The notes under the pieces were generated by a model. That model saw nothing but the letters and a program-made list of their open reading frames with translations. It was not told where the DNA came from and searched no databases. This document shows positions 1-9,020 of a stretch of DNA of 64,000 nucleotides, one piece after another. The position numbers and the translations under genes were made by a program. Positions within the stretch are counted from its first letter, which is position 1; each line of letters begins with the position of its first letter. The stretch is from Vulcanimicrobiota bacterium (GTDB lineage Bacteria; Vulcanimicrobiota; Vulcanimicrobiia; Vulcanimicrobiales; Vulcanimicrobiaceae), in NCBI GenBank assembly GCA_003140855.1, contig PLLF01000093.1, positions 1-64,000 on the forward strand, written 5' to 3'.

Positions 1-2132
1 CGGTTGAGAAACTCGGGGCGGAACGTGTGTTTGACTTCCTCCAACACCTTGTTCTTCATCCGCTCGTACGCGCGTAACTCGTCTTCTTCGGTGTTTTTCT
101 GCGTACGGAAGCCGATGTCGGTCGTCGTTTGCATGCCGGTGGCGCCGATATTGGACGTCATTACGATAACGCAATTTTTGAAGTCCACCTGCCGGCCTTG
201 CGAATCGGTCAGGCGCCCATCGTCGAGTACTTGGAGTAAAAGGTTGAAGACGTCGGGATGCGCTTTTTCGATTTCGTCGAGCAGCACGACCGCGTACGGA
301 CGGCGCCGCACGGCTTCGGTCAATTGGCCGCCTTCTTCGTAGCCGACGTATCCGGGCGGAGCTCCGACCAACCGCGACACCGCATACTTCTCCATGTACT
401 CAGACATGTCGATGCGGATCATCGATTCTTGATCGTCGAACAAAAATTCGGCAACGCTGCGCGCGACTTCGGTCTTGCCAACGCCGGTCGGTCCTAAGAA
501 CAGGAAGCAGCCGATGGGGCGATTTGGATTCTTCAGTCCGGCGCGCGAACGGCGAATGGCTCGCGTCACCACTTCGATCGATTCTTCTTGGCCGACGACG
601 CGTTTGTGCAGCGACTCCTTCATGTTGAGGAGCTTCTCTGTTTCGGCCTGCGCGAGACGGCTGACCGGGATCCTCGTCCAGGAAGAGACGATGTGCGCGA
701 TGTCTTCCTCGGTAACTTTGACGACCTTGTCGCTCTGCGCGCGCTTCTCTTGCCATTCTTGTTCGAGGCGCGCTTTCTCCAAGCGCAGCTTCTCTTCGCG
801 ATCGCGCAGCTCGGCGGCTTTGTCGAACTCCTGAGCTTTGACGACGGCTTCCTTTTCGGCCACCATCTTGCGCAGCTGAGCGTCGACGTCGCGAATTTCT
901 TGCGGCGGCATCCCCGCCTGCAGGCGCACGCGCGAAGCGGCTTCGTCCATTAAATCGACCGCTTTGTCGGGCAAGAAGCGATCGGTGATATAGCGATCGC
1001 CCAAACGCGCCGCGGCTGCGAGCGCTTCATCGGTGATCTGCACCTTGTGATGCGCTTCATAGCGGTCGCGCAGGCCCTTGAGGATTTCGATCGTCTCTTC
1101 GACGCTCGGCTCTCCGACCATGACCGGCTGGAAGCGGCGCTCCAGCGCCGAGTCTTTTTCGATGTGCTTGCGGAATTCGTTTAATGTAGTCGCGCCGATG
1201 CATTGCAACTCGCCGCGCGCCAGCGCCGGCTTGATAATGTTGCTCGCATCGATGGCGCCTTCCGCGGCGCCGGCGCCGACCAGCGTATGCAGCTCGTCGA
1301 TAAAGAGAATGATCTCGCCGGCTGCGGCGCGGATCTCGTCCATGACGCGCTTCATGCGTTCTTCGAACTCGCCGCGATATTTCGTTCCGGCAACCAAGCC
1401 TGCGAGATCGAGCGTGATCACGCGTTTGTCGCGAAGCGGCTCGGGAATGTCGCCCTTGATGACGCGTTGCGCCAAGCCTTCGGCGATCGCCGTCTTGCCG
1501 ACGCCGGGTTCACCGATGAGCGCCGGATTGTTCTTCGTGCGGCGCGACAGAATTTGAATGACGCGCTCGATCTCATTGGCTCGCCCGATAACCGGATCGA
1601 GTTTGTTGTCGCGCGCTAGTTGTGTGAGATCGCGGCCGTAGGCGTCGAGCGTGGGCGTCTTGCTCTTGCCTTTGGGGGGAGACGGCTGACCTTCGGCGCC
1701 GAGCAGCGACGTCGTCTGCACGCGAACCTTCGCCGGATCGACGCCGAGATTCGTCAGCACGCGCGCGGCCACACCCTCGCCTTCGCGGATTAAACCAAGG
1801 AGCAGATGCTCCGTACCGATGTAGTTATGATTGAGCTGCCGCGCCTCTTCAAACGCGAGCTCGATGACGCGTTTGGCGCGCGGAGTGAAGACCATCTCTT
1901 GCTGGACCGTCTGGCCGCCGCGGCCGACGATCGCTTCGACTTCCTGGCGTACCTTGGCAAGATTGACGCCCAGCGTCTCGAGCACTTTGGCCGCCAGGCT
2001 CTCGCCCTCGGAGATGATGCCGAGCAGAATGTGCTCGGTGCCGATGTAGTTGTTGCCGAGCCGCTGGGCCTCTTCCTGAGCCAGCACAATGCTGCGCCGC
2101 GCGCGCTCGGTGAACGGTTCCCACATTGACAT
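1..2132 (-). CDS. clpC: ATP-dependent Clp protease ATP-binding subunit ClpC (C-terminus outside window)
   Basis: Hsp100 unfoldase that feeds substrates to ClpP in the cytoplasm. About 710 codons are visible and the C-terminal end runs off the left edge. Order seen: two Clp_N repeats (residues 1-145, each with an NYIGTEHxLLG motif), first AAA+ module with Walker A GEPGVGKT near residue 207 and [12 protein letters not shown], a UVR-like charged linker ([10 protein letters not shown]), and a second AAA+ module with Walker A GPTGVGKT near residue 545 and [14 protein letters not shown]. The linker and paired Clp_N repeats mark it as ClpC rather than ClpA or ClpB. Start ATG at 2132 is chosen over ATG 2126 because AGGAG lies 8 nt upstream of 2132. 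No McsA/McsB/CtsR genes are visible on this side. Confidence 0.96.
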   Translation of the reverse strand, partial: MSMWEPFTERARRSIVLAQEEAQRLGNNYIGTEHILLGIISEGESLAAKVLETLGVNLAKVRQEVEAIVGRGGQTVQQEMVFTPRAKRVIELAFEEARQLNHNYIGTEHLLLGLIREGEGVAARVLTNLGVDPAKVRVQTTSLLGAEGQPSPPKGKSKTPTLDAYGRDLTQLARDNKLDPVIGRANEIERVIQILSRRTKNNPALIGEPGVGKTAIAEGLAQRVIKGDIPEPLRDKRVITLDLAGLVAGTKYRGEFEERMKRVMDEIRAAAGEIILFIDELHTLVGAGAAEGAIDASNIIKPALARGELQCIGATTLNEFRKHIEKDSALERRFQPVMVGEPSVEETIEILKGLRDRYEAHHKVQITDEALAAAARLGDRYITDRFLPDKAVDLMDEAASRVRLQAGMPPQEIRDVDAQLRKMVAEKEAVVKAQEFDKAAELRDREEKLRLEKARLEQEWQEKRAQSDKVVKVTEEDIAHIVSSWTRIPVSRLAQAETEKLLNMKESLHKRVVGQEESIEVVTRAIRRSRAGLKNPNRPIGCFLFLGPTGVGKTEVARSVAEFLFDDQESMIRIDMSEYMEKYAVSRLVGAPPGYVGYEEGGQLTEAVRRRPYAVVLLDEIEKAHPDVFNLLLQVLDDGRLTDSQGRQVDFKNCVIVMTSNIGATGMQTTTDIGFRTQKNTEEDELRAYERMKNKVLEEVKHTFRPEFLN

Positions 2133-2224
2133 ATTCTGTCTCTCCTACTGCCCTATACACGTCCGGGTTCCTAGAGGTTGAACTACTAACACGGCTCCGG
2201 CGTTACAAGCTGCGCTCACTCTAC

Positions 2225-2674
2225 TCAGAAGCTGAAGCGCAGGCCCACAAAGCCGGCCGTGGCCCCCGTGTCTTTCGTCTGCCGGTCCACCCGGAGCTCG
2301 ATCGACGTGAACGGGGCGATCGACTTCCCGGCAAATACCGTAAAGACCGGGCCGGTGGTGCGATCGCCCGACAGGTTGGCTATCCCGGCCCCCGCGCCCA
2401 CGTAGGCGCCGCCGAAACCGCCACCAGTAAAGCCGCGGATTTCCCCGGTCAAAGCATATCCGCCACCGCCGCTGATCGCCGTAAGCAAGGAAGCCTGAAC
2501 CTCCAAAGGCACCGCCGGAATGGAAGCCCCGCTGCTGAGTATTATCGCCCCTCCGGTGGACGAGGGCGCATTTTGCGTGTAGCCGCCGGCGGCTATGGAA
2601 ACTGAAGCCAAGGCGTGGATCGGCAACGCTGTAAGCGCCGCGAGGGTTGCAACGATTAACAGTGTTGGACGCAT
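2225..2674 (-). CDS. Secreted glycine-rich protein, possible small outer-membrane beta-barrel
   Basis: 149 residues. The N-terminus is a clear Sec signal peptide (RPTLLIVATLAALTALPIHALA). The mature part is rich in Gly, Ala and Ser with alternating hydrophobic residues, and it ends in GLRFSF; a terminal aromatic is typical of outer-membrane beta-barrels. The motif order (FGGAYVGAGAGIANLSG, SIELRVDRQ, GFVGLRFSF) resembles OmpA/opacity-like eight-strand barrels. No named family is recognised. It lies downstream of the divergent DUF59 gene and is followed 92 bp later by the clpC start on the same strand. The barrel idea is inference from composition. Confidence 0.7.
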   Translation of the reverse strand: MRPTLLIVATLAALTALPIHALASVSIAAGGYTQNAPSSTGGAIILSSGASIPAVPLEVQASLLTAISGGGGYALTGEIRGFTGGGFGGAYVGAGAGIANLSGDRTTGPVFTVFAGKSIAPFTSIELRVDRQTKDTGATAGFVGLRFSF

Positions 2675-2734
2675 GGGCGAATGTTTTTGCCACGCGCAGG
2701 CGATGGCCTCGCAGGAGCCGCAAGAAAGGGTACG

Positions 2735-3046
2735 ATGCCAACGGTCGATCAGGTTCGTGAAGCGCTAGCCGAAGTCAAGGATCCCGAGCTTCAACTCGGG
2801 ATTATGGAGCTCGGTTTGGTGTACGACGTCGCCGTCGAAGGCGAGGGTGGCGAGCACGTCGTCGTCACGATGACGCTAACCTCGCCGATGTGTCCGGTCG
2901 GTCCGATGTTCAAGCAATCGGTTGAAGATCGCGTCAAGGCGGTCGAAGGCGTGAAAGACGTCGTCGTGGACATCACGTTCACGCCACCTTGGGATCCCAA
3001 AGAAATGGCGAGCGACGACGTCAAGGCGCTGCTCGGAATTTGGTAG
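2735..3046 (+). CDS. DUF59/MIP18-family metal-sulfur cluster biosynthetic protein (SufT/PaaD-like)
   Basis: 103 residues, a complete stand-alone DUF59 domain: VREALAEVKDPEL at the N-terminus, IMELGLVYDV, and the conserved SPMCPVGP loop whose Cys is the family's key residue. Family members help mature Fe-S proteins (SufT) or assist phenylacetyl-CoA oxygenase (PaaD); without suf or paa neighbours SufT-like is the safer reading. A longer in-frame extension from 2681 exists, but the start at 2735 has AGAAAGGG immediately upstream and matches the usual family N-terminus. The 3' end is 4 bp from the convergent neighbour. Confidence 0.88.
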   Translation: MPTVDQVREALAEVKDPELQLGIMELGLVYDVAVEGEGGEHVVVTMTLTSPMCPVGPMFKQSVEDRVKAVEGVKDVVVDITFTPPWDPKEMASDDVKALLGIW

Positions 3047-3050
3047 CTCG

Positions 3051-3410
3051 CTAGACGCGGGGAAAGATCTCGGCTGCGTCGATGTCGTTGTGCAGCAGCA
3101 ATTTGCCGACGCGCTGGGTGACTGAGAAAAAACCGCGCACCGACACACGCTCTCCCTCATACATGGGCGTGTGCTCGCGCATGAACACCTGCACGCACTT
3201 GCCGTTGCAGAGATAGAACGTTTCAGCCGGCGTGCCGAACGAAGCGCCGCGCAGCTGACGCAGCCGCTCGACGTTGCCCGTGGCGATCACCGGATGCCCC
3301 GAATAATAGACGGGATTGAGTGCGAGCGCGTTGGGCGTCACCGCATAGTCGATAAACGGCGAACATCCGCCAAAAAGTGGCCACAGCAGGCACGTGATCG
3401 CGTGTATCAT
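3051..3410 (-). CDS. Small hypothetical protein, possible OB-fold
   Basis: 119 residues starting MIHAITCLLWPLFGG. The start ATG overlaps the GGDEF stop as ATGA (3407-3410), so the two are translationally coupled; the longer in-frame extension into the GGDEF gene is an unlikely Arg/Ala-rich shadow. The N-terminal 15 residues are hydrophobic. The rest (VIATGNVERLRQL, FYLCNGKCVQVFMREH, ERVSVRGFFSV, LLLHNDIDAAEIFPRV) has the strand pattern of an OB-fold of the tRNA-anti/BOF kind: a short beta-barrel with a G-F turn and a terminal I-x-A-x-x-I strand. No family is recognised with certainty; the fold is an inference. Confidence 0.6.
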   Translation of the reverse strand: MIHAITCLLWPLFGGCSPFIDYAVTPNALALNPVYYSGHPVIATGNVERLRQLRGASFGTPAETFYLCNGKCVQVFMREHTPMYEGERVSVRGFFSVTQRVGKLLLHNDIDAAEIFPRV

Positions 3411-4594
3411 GTTGGGAATTTCACGGCGCTGCCGAGCAGGCGCTTCTGCGCGTAGAGCTGCGCGTCGGCCTGGCGCAGCGAACCGTCGACGTCGAGCGGA
3501 TTGAACGGCGCGATTCCCCACGAGACCGTCAAGGGCACGGGATCGTGCGCCTCCATCACCTCGAGCGCTTGCGGAGGCTGCATGCGCGTGATGCGATCGC
3601 GCGCTTGTTCCGCAGTCAGCCCGAAAATCAGCAGCACGAATTCGTCGCCGCCCCAGCGGAACACGTAGTCTTGGGCGCGCGCGAGCGCACGCAGGCACTG
3701 CGCCACGCTCAAGAGCGCGCGGTCGCCGTTATGGTGGCCGTACGTGTCGTTGATGCGTTTGAGATTATCCAGATCGAGAATCGCGACATTTCCCTGATCG
3801 GCGCGATGGCGCAGGCCGTCGGTGAGCGTGTAAAATGCATAACGGTTATGCAGGCCCGTCAACGCGTCAACTTTCGCGGCCACTTCCAAGCTGCTCAGCG
3901 CGCGGGTGAGCGCGGCGTTTCCATTTTCGACTTCGATGCGCAATTCATCGAGCAGCGTGATGAGCTGGCCCATCGCAAGCATCGTTGCCAAGATGCCGCC
4001 GACGACGACTTCCGCCGACCAGTAGAGCGCGTTGAGTTCCGCATGCTGAAATCCCAAATATGCGGACGCCAGCAACGTACGTCCCATCATCAGTGCGAGC
4101 AGCGCGGCGGAGATAAAAATTGGCCGGACTCCGCTGAGGCGCCGCTCGCGAATGAATGGTAAGACCGCAACGCAGACGACCACCATCGCAACGAATAGCG
4201 TAATTTCAGGCCCGATGAGATCGGCGGTGAGATCCGTGCGCGAAGTGACGAAGAGACTGATCGCGGCGCCAGCAACGATGAGTACATTAGCCCATAGCGG
4301 CACGCCTTTGGCTTTTGCGAATTCGTAAGAGCCGGCGACGGCCCCGTACCCCGCCGCGATGCACAGCAGCGTGCCGACATAAGCCATCGCGCTCTCGATG
4401 CCCGCGTTGTGCTGACCGATAGCTTCGGCCGCGAGCGCAAATGCGAACAGCGTCCAGCCGCGAAACCACCAGCGTCCGCATTCGTCTTTGGTGGCGCTCA
4501 TCAGCAGCAGGAAAAATCCCGCAATGATGGCCATAGCAACGCTCTCGATGGTGAGGATTAACTGCAGGAGACTCTGCGCGCCGAGCGCGATCAT
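3407..4594 (-). CDS. Membrane GGDEF diguanylate cyclase
   Basis: 395 residues. The first ~220 residues hold about seven hydrophobic segments (for example VAMAIIAGFFLLLMS, ISLFVTS, FVAMVVVCVAVLPF), a 7TM-like sensor. A short coil (LRIEVENGNAALTRALSSLE) leads to a GGDEF domain that makes c-di-GMP from two GTP. DALTGLHNRYAFY, DLDNLKRINDTYGH and the active site RWGGDEF near residue 315 are intact. RAQD, five residues before GGDEF, is the RxxD inhibitory I-site, so product feedback is expected. No EAL domain. It has its own promoter (4609-4637) and is coupled to the small gene downstream. Confidence 0.93.
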   Translation of the reverse strand: MIALGAQSLLQLILTIESVAMAIIAGFFLLLMSATKDECGRWWFRGWTLFAFALAAEAIGQHNAGIESAMAYVGTLLCIAAGYGAVAGSYEFAKAKGVPLWANVLIVAGAAISLFVTSRTDLTADLIGPEITLFVAMVVVCVAVLPFIRERRLSGVRPIFISAALLALMMGRTLLASAYLGFQHAELNALYWSAEVVVGGILATMLAMGQLITLLDELRIEVENGNAALTRALSSLEVAAKVDALTGLHNRYAFYTLTDGLRHRADQGNVAILDLDNLKRINDTYGHHNGDRALLSVAQCLRALARAQDYVFRWGGDEFVLLIFGLTAEQARDRITRMQPPQALEVMEAHDPVPLTVSWGIAPFNPLDVDGSLRQADAQLYAQKRLLGSAVKFPT

Positions 4595-4608
4595 CTTCGG
4601 CCCGCGGC

Positions 4609-4637
4609 CTTATAGGAGAAAACGCCCATCCGTTCAA
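4609..4637 (-). promoter_or_regulatory. Sigma70-type promoter of the GGDEF gene
   Basis: On the minus strand TTGAAC (-35, 4632-4637) and TATAAG (-10, 4609-4614) are separated by exactly 17 bp. Transcription would begin near 4602, leaving only about 8 nt of leader before the ATG at 4594 and no Shine-Dalgarno sequence. The element sits between divergent genes; the carboxylase start is only 11 bp from the -35 hexamer. Confidence 0.6.
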
Positions 4638-4648
4638 GCCCAGAAACG

Positions 4649-6202
4649 GTGAAGAACAACCAGGCTAAGTACGCTGAGCTGCAGCGCAAACGCGAGCTTG
4701 CGGCCGCGCCGGCCGGCGCCGAAGCAGTCGAAAAGCAGCACCGCCGCGGCAAGCGCACTGCCCGCGAACGTATTGAGGCTTTGGTTGATGCGAAGTCGTT
4801 CATCGAACTCGATCAGTTTGCAGTACACCGCACGACTGCATTCGGGCTAGGAGAGCGTGAATTCTTAGGCGACGGCGTTGTAACGGGCCGCGCGACGATA
4901 GACGGCCGCCAAATCTTCCTCTTCTCACAGGATTTTACTGTTCTCGGCGGTTCCCTGGGTGAGGTTTTCGCCGAAAAGATTTGCAAGGTCATGGATCTGG
5001 CGATGCGCACGGGTTCGCCCATCATCGGAATCAATGATTCCGGCGGCGCGCGCATCCAGGAAGGCGTCGTCAGTTTGGGCGGTTACGCGGAAATTTTCTG
5101 GCGCAACGTACAAGCCAGCGGCGTGATCCCGCAAATCAGCCTCGTCGCCGGGCCCTGCGCCGGCGGCGCGGTCTACTCGCCGGCGATAACCGATTTCATC
5201 ATCATGACCGAAGGTATCGGCCAGATGTTCATCACGGGCCCCGAAATCATCAAGACGGTCACCGGTGAAGAAGTGACCTTCGAAGAGCTCGGCGGCGCCG
5301 TCACGCACGCAACCAAGAGCGGGGTCGCGCACTTAGTAGCTTCCGACGAAGACGAGATGACCGAGTTTGCCAAGACGCTGCTCTCGTATCTGCCTCAAAA
5401 CAACCTCGACGATCCGCCGCGCTTCAGTTGTGATGACGACCCCGAACGTCTCGTCACCGAGCTCGACGGTATCATTCCGGACTCTCCCAACAAACCATAC
5501 GACATGCATGCGGTCATCAGGCCGGTGCTCGATGACGGCGATTTCTTCGAAATACAGCCGCTCTTCGCGCAAAACATTATCACGGGTTTTGGCAGAGTGA
5601 ACGGGCAGACCGTTGGCCTAGTGGCCAATCAGCCCAACGTCCTGGCGGGCGTCCTGGACATCAAAAGTTCGATCAAAGCGGCGCGCTTCGTCCGCTTTTG
5701 CGACGCTTTCAACATTCCGCTGGTCACGTTCGTCGACGTTCCCGGGTTCTTGCCCGGAACCGATCAAGAGTACGGCGGCATCATCACGCACGGCGCAAAG
5801 TTGTTGTACGCCTTCGCCGAAGCGACGGTTCCAAAGATCACCGTCATTACGCGAAAGGCATACGGCGGAGCCTACGACGTGATGGCGAGCAAACACATCC
5901 GCGCCGACATCAATGTGGCCTGGCCGACCGCCGAGATTGCGGTGATGGGCGCCGAGAGCGCCGTCAAAACGATCTTCAAGCGCGAACTGGCGGCCGCCAA
6001 AGACAAAGACGCCAAAATGCAAGAACTGGTCGAAAGTTATCGCGAGCGGTTCGACAACCCGTTCATCGCCGCCGAGCGCGGGTACGTGGACGACGTCGTC
6101 GAGGCACGCATGACCCGTCGCGTCATCGCCAAATCGCTCGACATGCTGGCCAATAAGCGCGTCGAGCGCCCCAAACGCAAGCACGGCAATATCCCGCTTT
6201 GA
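4649..6202 (+). CDS. pccB: Acyl-CoA (propionyl-CoA) carboxylase beta subunit, carboxyltransferase
   Basis: 517 residues, full length for the AccD5/PccB family. It transfers CO2 from carboxybiotin to an acyl-CoA (propionyl-CoA and possibly acetyl-CoA). N-terminal crotonase half: [13 protein letters not shown] and [12 protein letters not shown] (first oxyanion loop). C-terminal half: [10 protein letters not shown] and [11 protein letters not shown] (second oxyanion loop). The GTG at 4649 is the usual-looking start ([15 protein letters not shown]), but no Shine-Dalgarno precedes it. AGGAG at 4614-4618 lies too far upstream and would better fit an ATC codon at 4628, so the start is uncertain. It opens a run with fabI, a small ORF, the biotinylated alpha subunit, methylmalonyl-CoA mutase and epimerase, which favours propionyl-CoA as substrate. 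Confidence 0.94.
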   Translation: MKNNQAKYAELQRKRELAAAPAGAEAVEKQHRRGKRTARERIEALVDAKSFIELDQFAVHRTTAFGLGEREFLGDGVVTGRATIDGRQIFLFSQDFTVLGGSLGEVFAEKICKVMDLAMRTGSPIIGINDSGGARIQEGVVSLGGYAEIFWRNVQASGVIPQISLVAGPCAGGAVYSPAITDFIIMTEGIGQMFITGPEIIKTVTGEEVTFEELGGAVTHATKSGVAHLVASDEDEMTEFAKTLLSYLPQNNLDDPPRFSCDDDPERLVTELDGIIPDSPNKPYDMHAVIRPVLDDGDFFEIQPLFAQNIITGFGRVNGQTVGLVANQPNVLAGVLDIKSSIKAARFVRFCDAFNIPLVTFVDVPGFLPGTDQEYGGIITHGAKLLYAFAEATVPKITVITRKAYGGAYDVMASKHIRADINVAWPTAEIAVMGAESAVKTIFKRELAAAKDKDAKMQELVESYRERFDNPFIAAERGYVDDVVEARMTRRVIAKSLDMLANKRVERPKRKHGNIPL

Positions 6203-6216
6203 ACTAAGGAGAGAGA

Positions 6217-6996
6217 TTGAGCCTATTAAAAGGAAAGCGCGCACTCGTCACCGGCGTGGCCAACCGCTGGTCGATCGCGACCGGCATCGCGCGGCAGATG
6301 CACGAGCACGGCGCCGCGCTGGCTTTTACTTATCAGGGCGAACGCGTCAAGGACGAAGTCGAAAAACTCGCAGCTGAATTGGGCGGCGGTCCCGTCATCG
6401 AGTGTGACGTCGCCTCCGAGGATTCGCTCGCGCGGCTGGCCCCCGCGCTTGCGCAATTTGGGAAGCTCGACGCGCTCGTACATTCGATCGCCTTTGCGAA
6501 CAAGGACGATCTGGCCGGCAAATGCTACGGCACTTCGCGCGGCAGCTTCGGCTTGGCGCTGGATATTTCGGCCTATTCGTTGATCGCGCTGGTACAGGCG
6601 CTCCACGAGCAGCTCGCGGACGGCTCATCAATCATGGCGCTCACGTACTTGGGCGCGACGGCGATTGTCCCGAACTACAACGTTATGGGGATCGCCAAAG
6701 CAGCGCTGGAGGCGTCGGTACGTTATCTGGCGTTCGATTTAGGCGACCGCGGCATCCGCGTCAACGCGATCTCCGCCGGCCCGATCAAAACGGCCAGCGC
6801 GCGCCAAGTCGCCGGGCTCTCGAAGATGCTCGACGTCGTCGCGGCGACTGCACCGCTGCGCCGCAACGTCACGCCCGACGACATCGGAAAAATGGCCGTT
6901 TTTCTCGCCTCCGATCTTTCGGCTGCAGTCACCGCCGACGTGCACTTCGTCGACGGCGGTTTTCATGCCATGGGAATGTACCCGCCGCCGCAATGA
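6217..6996 (+). CDS. fabI: Enoyl-[acyl-carrier-protein] reductase (NADH) FabI
   Basis: 259 residues, short-chain dehydrogenase fold; last reductive step of each fatty-acid elongation cycle. The divergent FabI glycine motif GVANRWSIATGIA is at residues 13-25. Catalytic Tyr144, Tyr154 and Lys161 match the E. coli Y146/Y156/K163 set (LTYLGATAIVPNYNVMGIAK). The start is TTG at 6217, fixed by AAGGAGAGAGA directly upstream. Its stop overlaps the next ORF start (ATGA). Lying between the two carboxylase subunit genes suggests the carboxylase may also supply malonyl-CoA to fatty-acid synthesis. Confidence 0.96.
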   Translation: MSLLKGKRALVTGVANRWSIATGIARQMHEHGAALAFTYQGERVKDEVEKLAAELGGGPVIECDVASEDSLARLAPALAQFGKLDALVHSIAFANKDDLAGKCYGTSRGSFGLALDISAYSLIALVQALHEQLADGSSIMALTYLGATAIVPNYNVMGIAKAALEASVRYLAFDLGDRGIRVNAISAGPIKTASARQVAGLSKMLDVVAATAPLRRNVTPDDIGKMAVFLASDLSAAVTADVHFVDGGFHAMGMYPPPQ

Positions 6997-7235
6997 GCGA
7001 CGCCGACGACATCCTCGCGATCGTCGCCGCGCTGGAGTTTCTCAATTCGCGCCCTTCGACAGGCTCAGGGCAAGCTGCGTCCGATTCACAGTCGCACTGG
7101 AAAGAATCCGGGCGGGATTTCTATTGTCATGGTGACCCTTCGACTCGCTCCGCTCGCTCAGGACTGCGCTTCGCGCAGGCGGCGACGTGTGAAGCGTCCC
7201 AGACGAGGGGACGCACTGCTTGGAAAAACTCTTAG
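6993..7235 (+). CDS. Small protein, possible acyl-CoA carboxylase accessory subunit interrupted by repeats
   Basis: 80 codons, ATGA-coupled to fabI and overlapping the start of the biotin carboxylase gene by 16 bp. The first 18 residues (SDADDILAIVAALEFLN) form a short helix of the kind found in small acyl-CoA carboxylase epsilon subunits; a later SHWKESGRDFY could be a remnant of a W-x-x-x-x-R motif. Between and after these, the reading frame runs through two REP-like repeats (7052-7071 and 7126-7168) that encode Ser/Thr/Arg-rich sequence. I infer a small third subunit gene altered by repeat insertion; the protein may no longer work. Little else can be claimed. Confidence 0.4.
   Translation: MSDADDILAIVAALEFLNSRPSTGSGQAASDSQSHWKESGRDFYCHGDPSTRSARSGLRFAQAATCEASQTRGRTAWKNS
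7052..7071. repeat. REP-like repeat, copy 1
   Basis: CCCTTCGACAGGCTCAGGGC, with CCCT/AGGG ends. The same core occurs, in either orientation, at 7126, 8552, 31314, 34793 and 51117 in this window. Confidence 0.7.
7126..7168. repeat. REP-like repeat, copy 2
   Basis: A longer copy: GTCATGGTGA, then CCCTTCGACTCGCTCCGCTC and GCTCAGGACTGCG. The inner GAC/TCGCTCCGCTCGCTC part is repetitive. It lies 54 bp after copy 1, just before the biotin carboxylase start. Confidence 0.7.
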
Positions 7236-8959
7236 TCGCCAACCGCGGCGAAATCGCCGTGCGCGTCATTCGTACGGCGCGCGAGATGGGTTTGCAAACC
7301 GTCGCCGTGTATTCGGAAATCGACCGGGACGCGATGCACGTGCGGCTGGCTGATGAGGCGTATCTGCTCGGACCCGCGAGCCCCGCGCAAAGTTATCTCA
7401 ACGCCGAACGCATTTTAGGAATCGCGCGGCGTTCGGGCGCGCAGGCGGTTCATCCGGGATACGGCTTTCTGGCCGAAAACGCCGAGTTCGCACGCGCAGT
7501 CGCGGCGGCGGGCCTTACATGGATCGGCCCGCATCCCGACGCGATCGATGCGATGGGCGATAAGATGCGCGCGCGCCAAGCCATGATCGCCGCCGGCGTT
7601 CCGGTGGTTCCCGGCGGCACCGAGCAGATCGCCGATGTCACAGCCGCGATCGCAGCTGCCGAAGAATATGGCCTGCCGCTGGCGCTCAAAGCTTCGGGCG
7701 GCGGCGGCGGCAAGGGCTTGAAGGTTGCCTATACGATCGACGAAATCGGCACGGCTCTCTCTACCGCAAAACGCGAAGCCGAGGCATATTTCAAAAACGG
7801 CGCCATCTACGCCGAACGGTATCTGGAGAATCCAAAGCACATCGAGCTGCAAATCTTAGCCGACAAACACGGAACGGTTTTGCACGTTGGCGAACGCGAT
7901 TGTTCGCTGCAGCGCCGCCACCAAAAGCTCTGGGAAGAAACGCCGCCCGGCGTTTCGAAACGCGTTCGCGAAGGCATTCGCGAAGCCGGCCTTCGTGCCG
8001 CCAAGGCGATCCGTTATGACAGCGCCGGCACCATCGAGTGGCTGGTCAGCGGCGAAGAGTTTTATTTTCTCGAAATGAACACGCGCATCCAAGTCGAGCA
8101 CACCGTTACCGAAATGGTCAGCGGCCTCGATTTAGTCCGCGAGCAGATTCGCGTGGCCGCCGGCGAATCTTTAGGATACGGCCAGGACGCGATCGTTTTC
8201 AGCGGCCACTCGATCGAAGGCCGCATCAACGCCGAAGATCCGGCGAACGGTTTTCGTCCTGCTCCGGGGATGGTGACGACCTATCGCGAGCCCGGCGGCT
8301 TGGGCGTGCGCATCGATTCAGCCGCGTTCCCCGGTTTTACTATCGGTTCCGATTATGATTCGCTGATCGCAAAGCTCGTCGTATGGGCGCCGTCGCGCGA
8401 CCACGCGCTCGCCCGTTTCCGCCGCGCTCTCGATGAATACGTCATCGAAGGCGTTCCAACGACGCTTTCCCTTCTTCGCCAACTGTGCGATCATCCGCCG
8501 GTCATGGATGGCACGTACACGACGTCAACGCTAGAAACGTTCGCCGCCAGTGTCATGGTGAGCTTGTCGAACCACCCTGAGCAGCGCGCTACCGGCGCGC
8601 CAGTCGAAGGGCGTTCCTCCGAAGAAATCTCCGTCGAAGTCAACGACAAGCTCTACCACGTTCGCGTATTCGATCGGCCAAACAAAGCCGCGGCCGCGCG
8701 CAAACCCCGCCGCTCGGCGCGCAAAGATCGAACCGCAACGGCAAGCGGAAATGACGTCGTATCTCCGATGCACGGAGTCGTGGTGGAAGTACCGGTGAAC
8801 GAAGGCGACGCGGTTATCGAAGGCCAGGTCGTCGCAGTTGTCGAGGCGATGAAGATGATGAATGAAATCCGAGCCCACAAAGCGGGTGCCGTAACGAGGA
8901 TCCACGCGAAAGCTGGCGAGACGGTCGAATCAAACTCTCCACTCGTGTCGATCGGATAA
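7220..8959 (+). CDS. pccA: Acyl-CoA (propionyl-CoA) carboxylase alpha subunit: biotin carboxylase + biotin carboxyl carrier
   Basis: 579 residues. Biotin carboxylase (residues 1-445): KLLVANRGEIAVRVIRTARE, the ATP-grasp glycine loop ASGGGGGKGLK, the HIELQILAD strand, and the catalytic region EMNTRIQVEHTVTEM. Biotinyl domain at the end with EAMKM, biotin on Lys545. It carboxylates biotin with ATP and bicarbonate, working with the beta subunit encoded at 4649-6202. The linker between the domains (about residues 445-465, VMVSLSNHPEQ...) is encoded by an inserted REP-like repeat. Start TTG 7220; the upstream region is repeat-rich and gives no strong Shine-Dalgarno. The protein is shorter than mammalian PccA (about 700 residues), like actinobacterial AccA. 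Confidence 0.94.
   Translation: MEKLLVANRGEIAVRVIRTAREMGLQTVAVYSEIDRDAMHVRLADEAYLLGPASPAQSYLNAERILGIARRSGAQAVHPGYGFLAENAEFARAVAAAGLTWIGPHPDAIDAMGDKMRARQAMIAAGVPVVPGGTEQIADVTAAIAAAEEYGLPLALKASGGGGGKGLKVAYTIDEIGTALSTAKREAEAYFKNGAIYAERYLENPKHIELQILADKHGTVLHVGERDCSLQRRHQKLWEETPPGVSKRVREGIREAGLRAAKAIRYDSAGTIEWLVSGEEFYFLEMNTRIQVEHTVTEMVSGLDLVREQIRVAAGESLGYGQDAIVFSGHSIEGRINAEDPANGFRPAPGMVTTYREPGGLGVRIDSAAFPGFTIGSDYDSLIAKLVVWAPSRDHALARFRRALDEYVIEGVPTTLSLLRQLCDHPPVMDGTYTTSTLETFAASVMVSLSNHPEQRATGAPVEGRSSEEISVEVNDKLYHVRVFDRPNKAAAARKPRRSARKDRTATASGNDVVSPMHGVVVEVPVNEGDAVIEGQVVAVVEAMKMMNEIRAHKAGAVTRIHAKAGETVESNSPLVSIG
8552..8612. repeat. REP-like repeat, copy 3, inside pccA
   Basis: Starts GTCATGGTGAGCTTGTCGAA and ends CAGTCGAAGGGC; on the other strand this is the CCCTTCGAC...GCTCAGGG...TTCGACAAGCTCACCATGAC form. 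An internal GCGCGC-TACC-GGCGCGC hairpin is present. It is translated in frame as the interdomain linker. Confidence 0.75.
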
Positions 8960-9020
8960 AGCCCTGAAGCGCTTCGGGACGTTCGGCGGGTTCGAGCAGC
9001 CGAGATAGAATACCGCCAGC

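Noticed and set aside
4614-4630. ATC 4628 as the pccB start
   Set aside because: Spacing from AGGAG is good but ATC starts are extremely rare; GTG 4649 matches the usual N-terminus. Kept only as a note.
8963-8978. Small palindrome (CCTGAAGCGCTTCGGG) as a terminator after pccA
   Set aside because: No T-run follows, and the mutase gene continues in the same direction 43 bp later.
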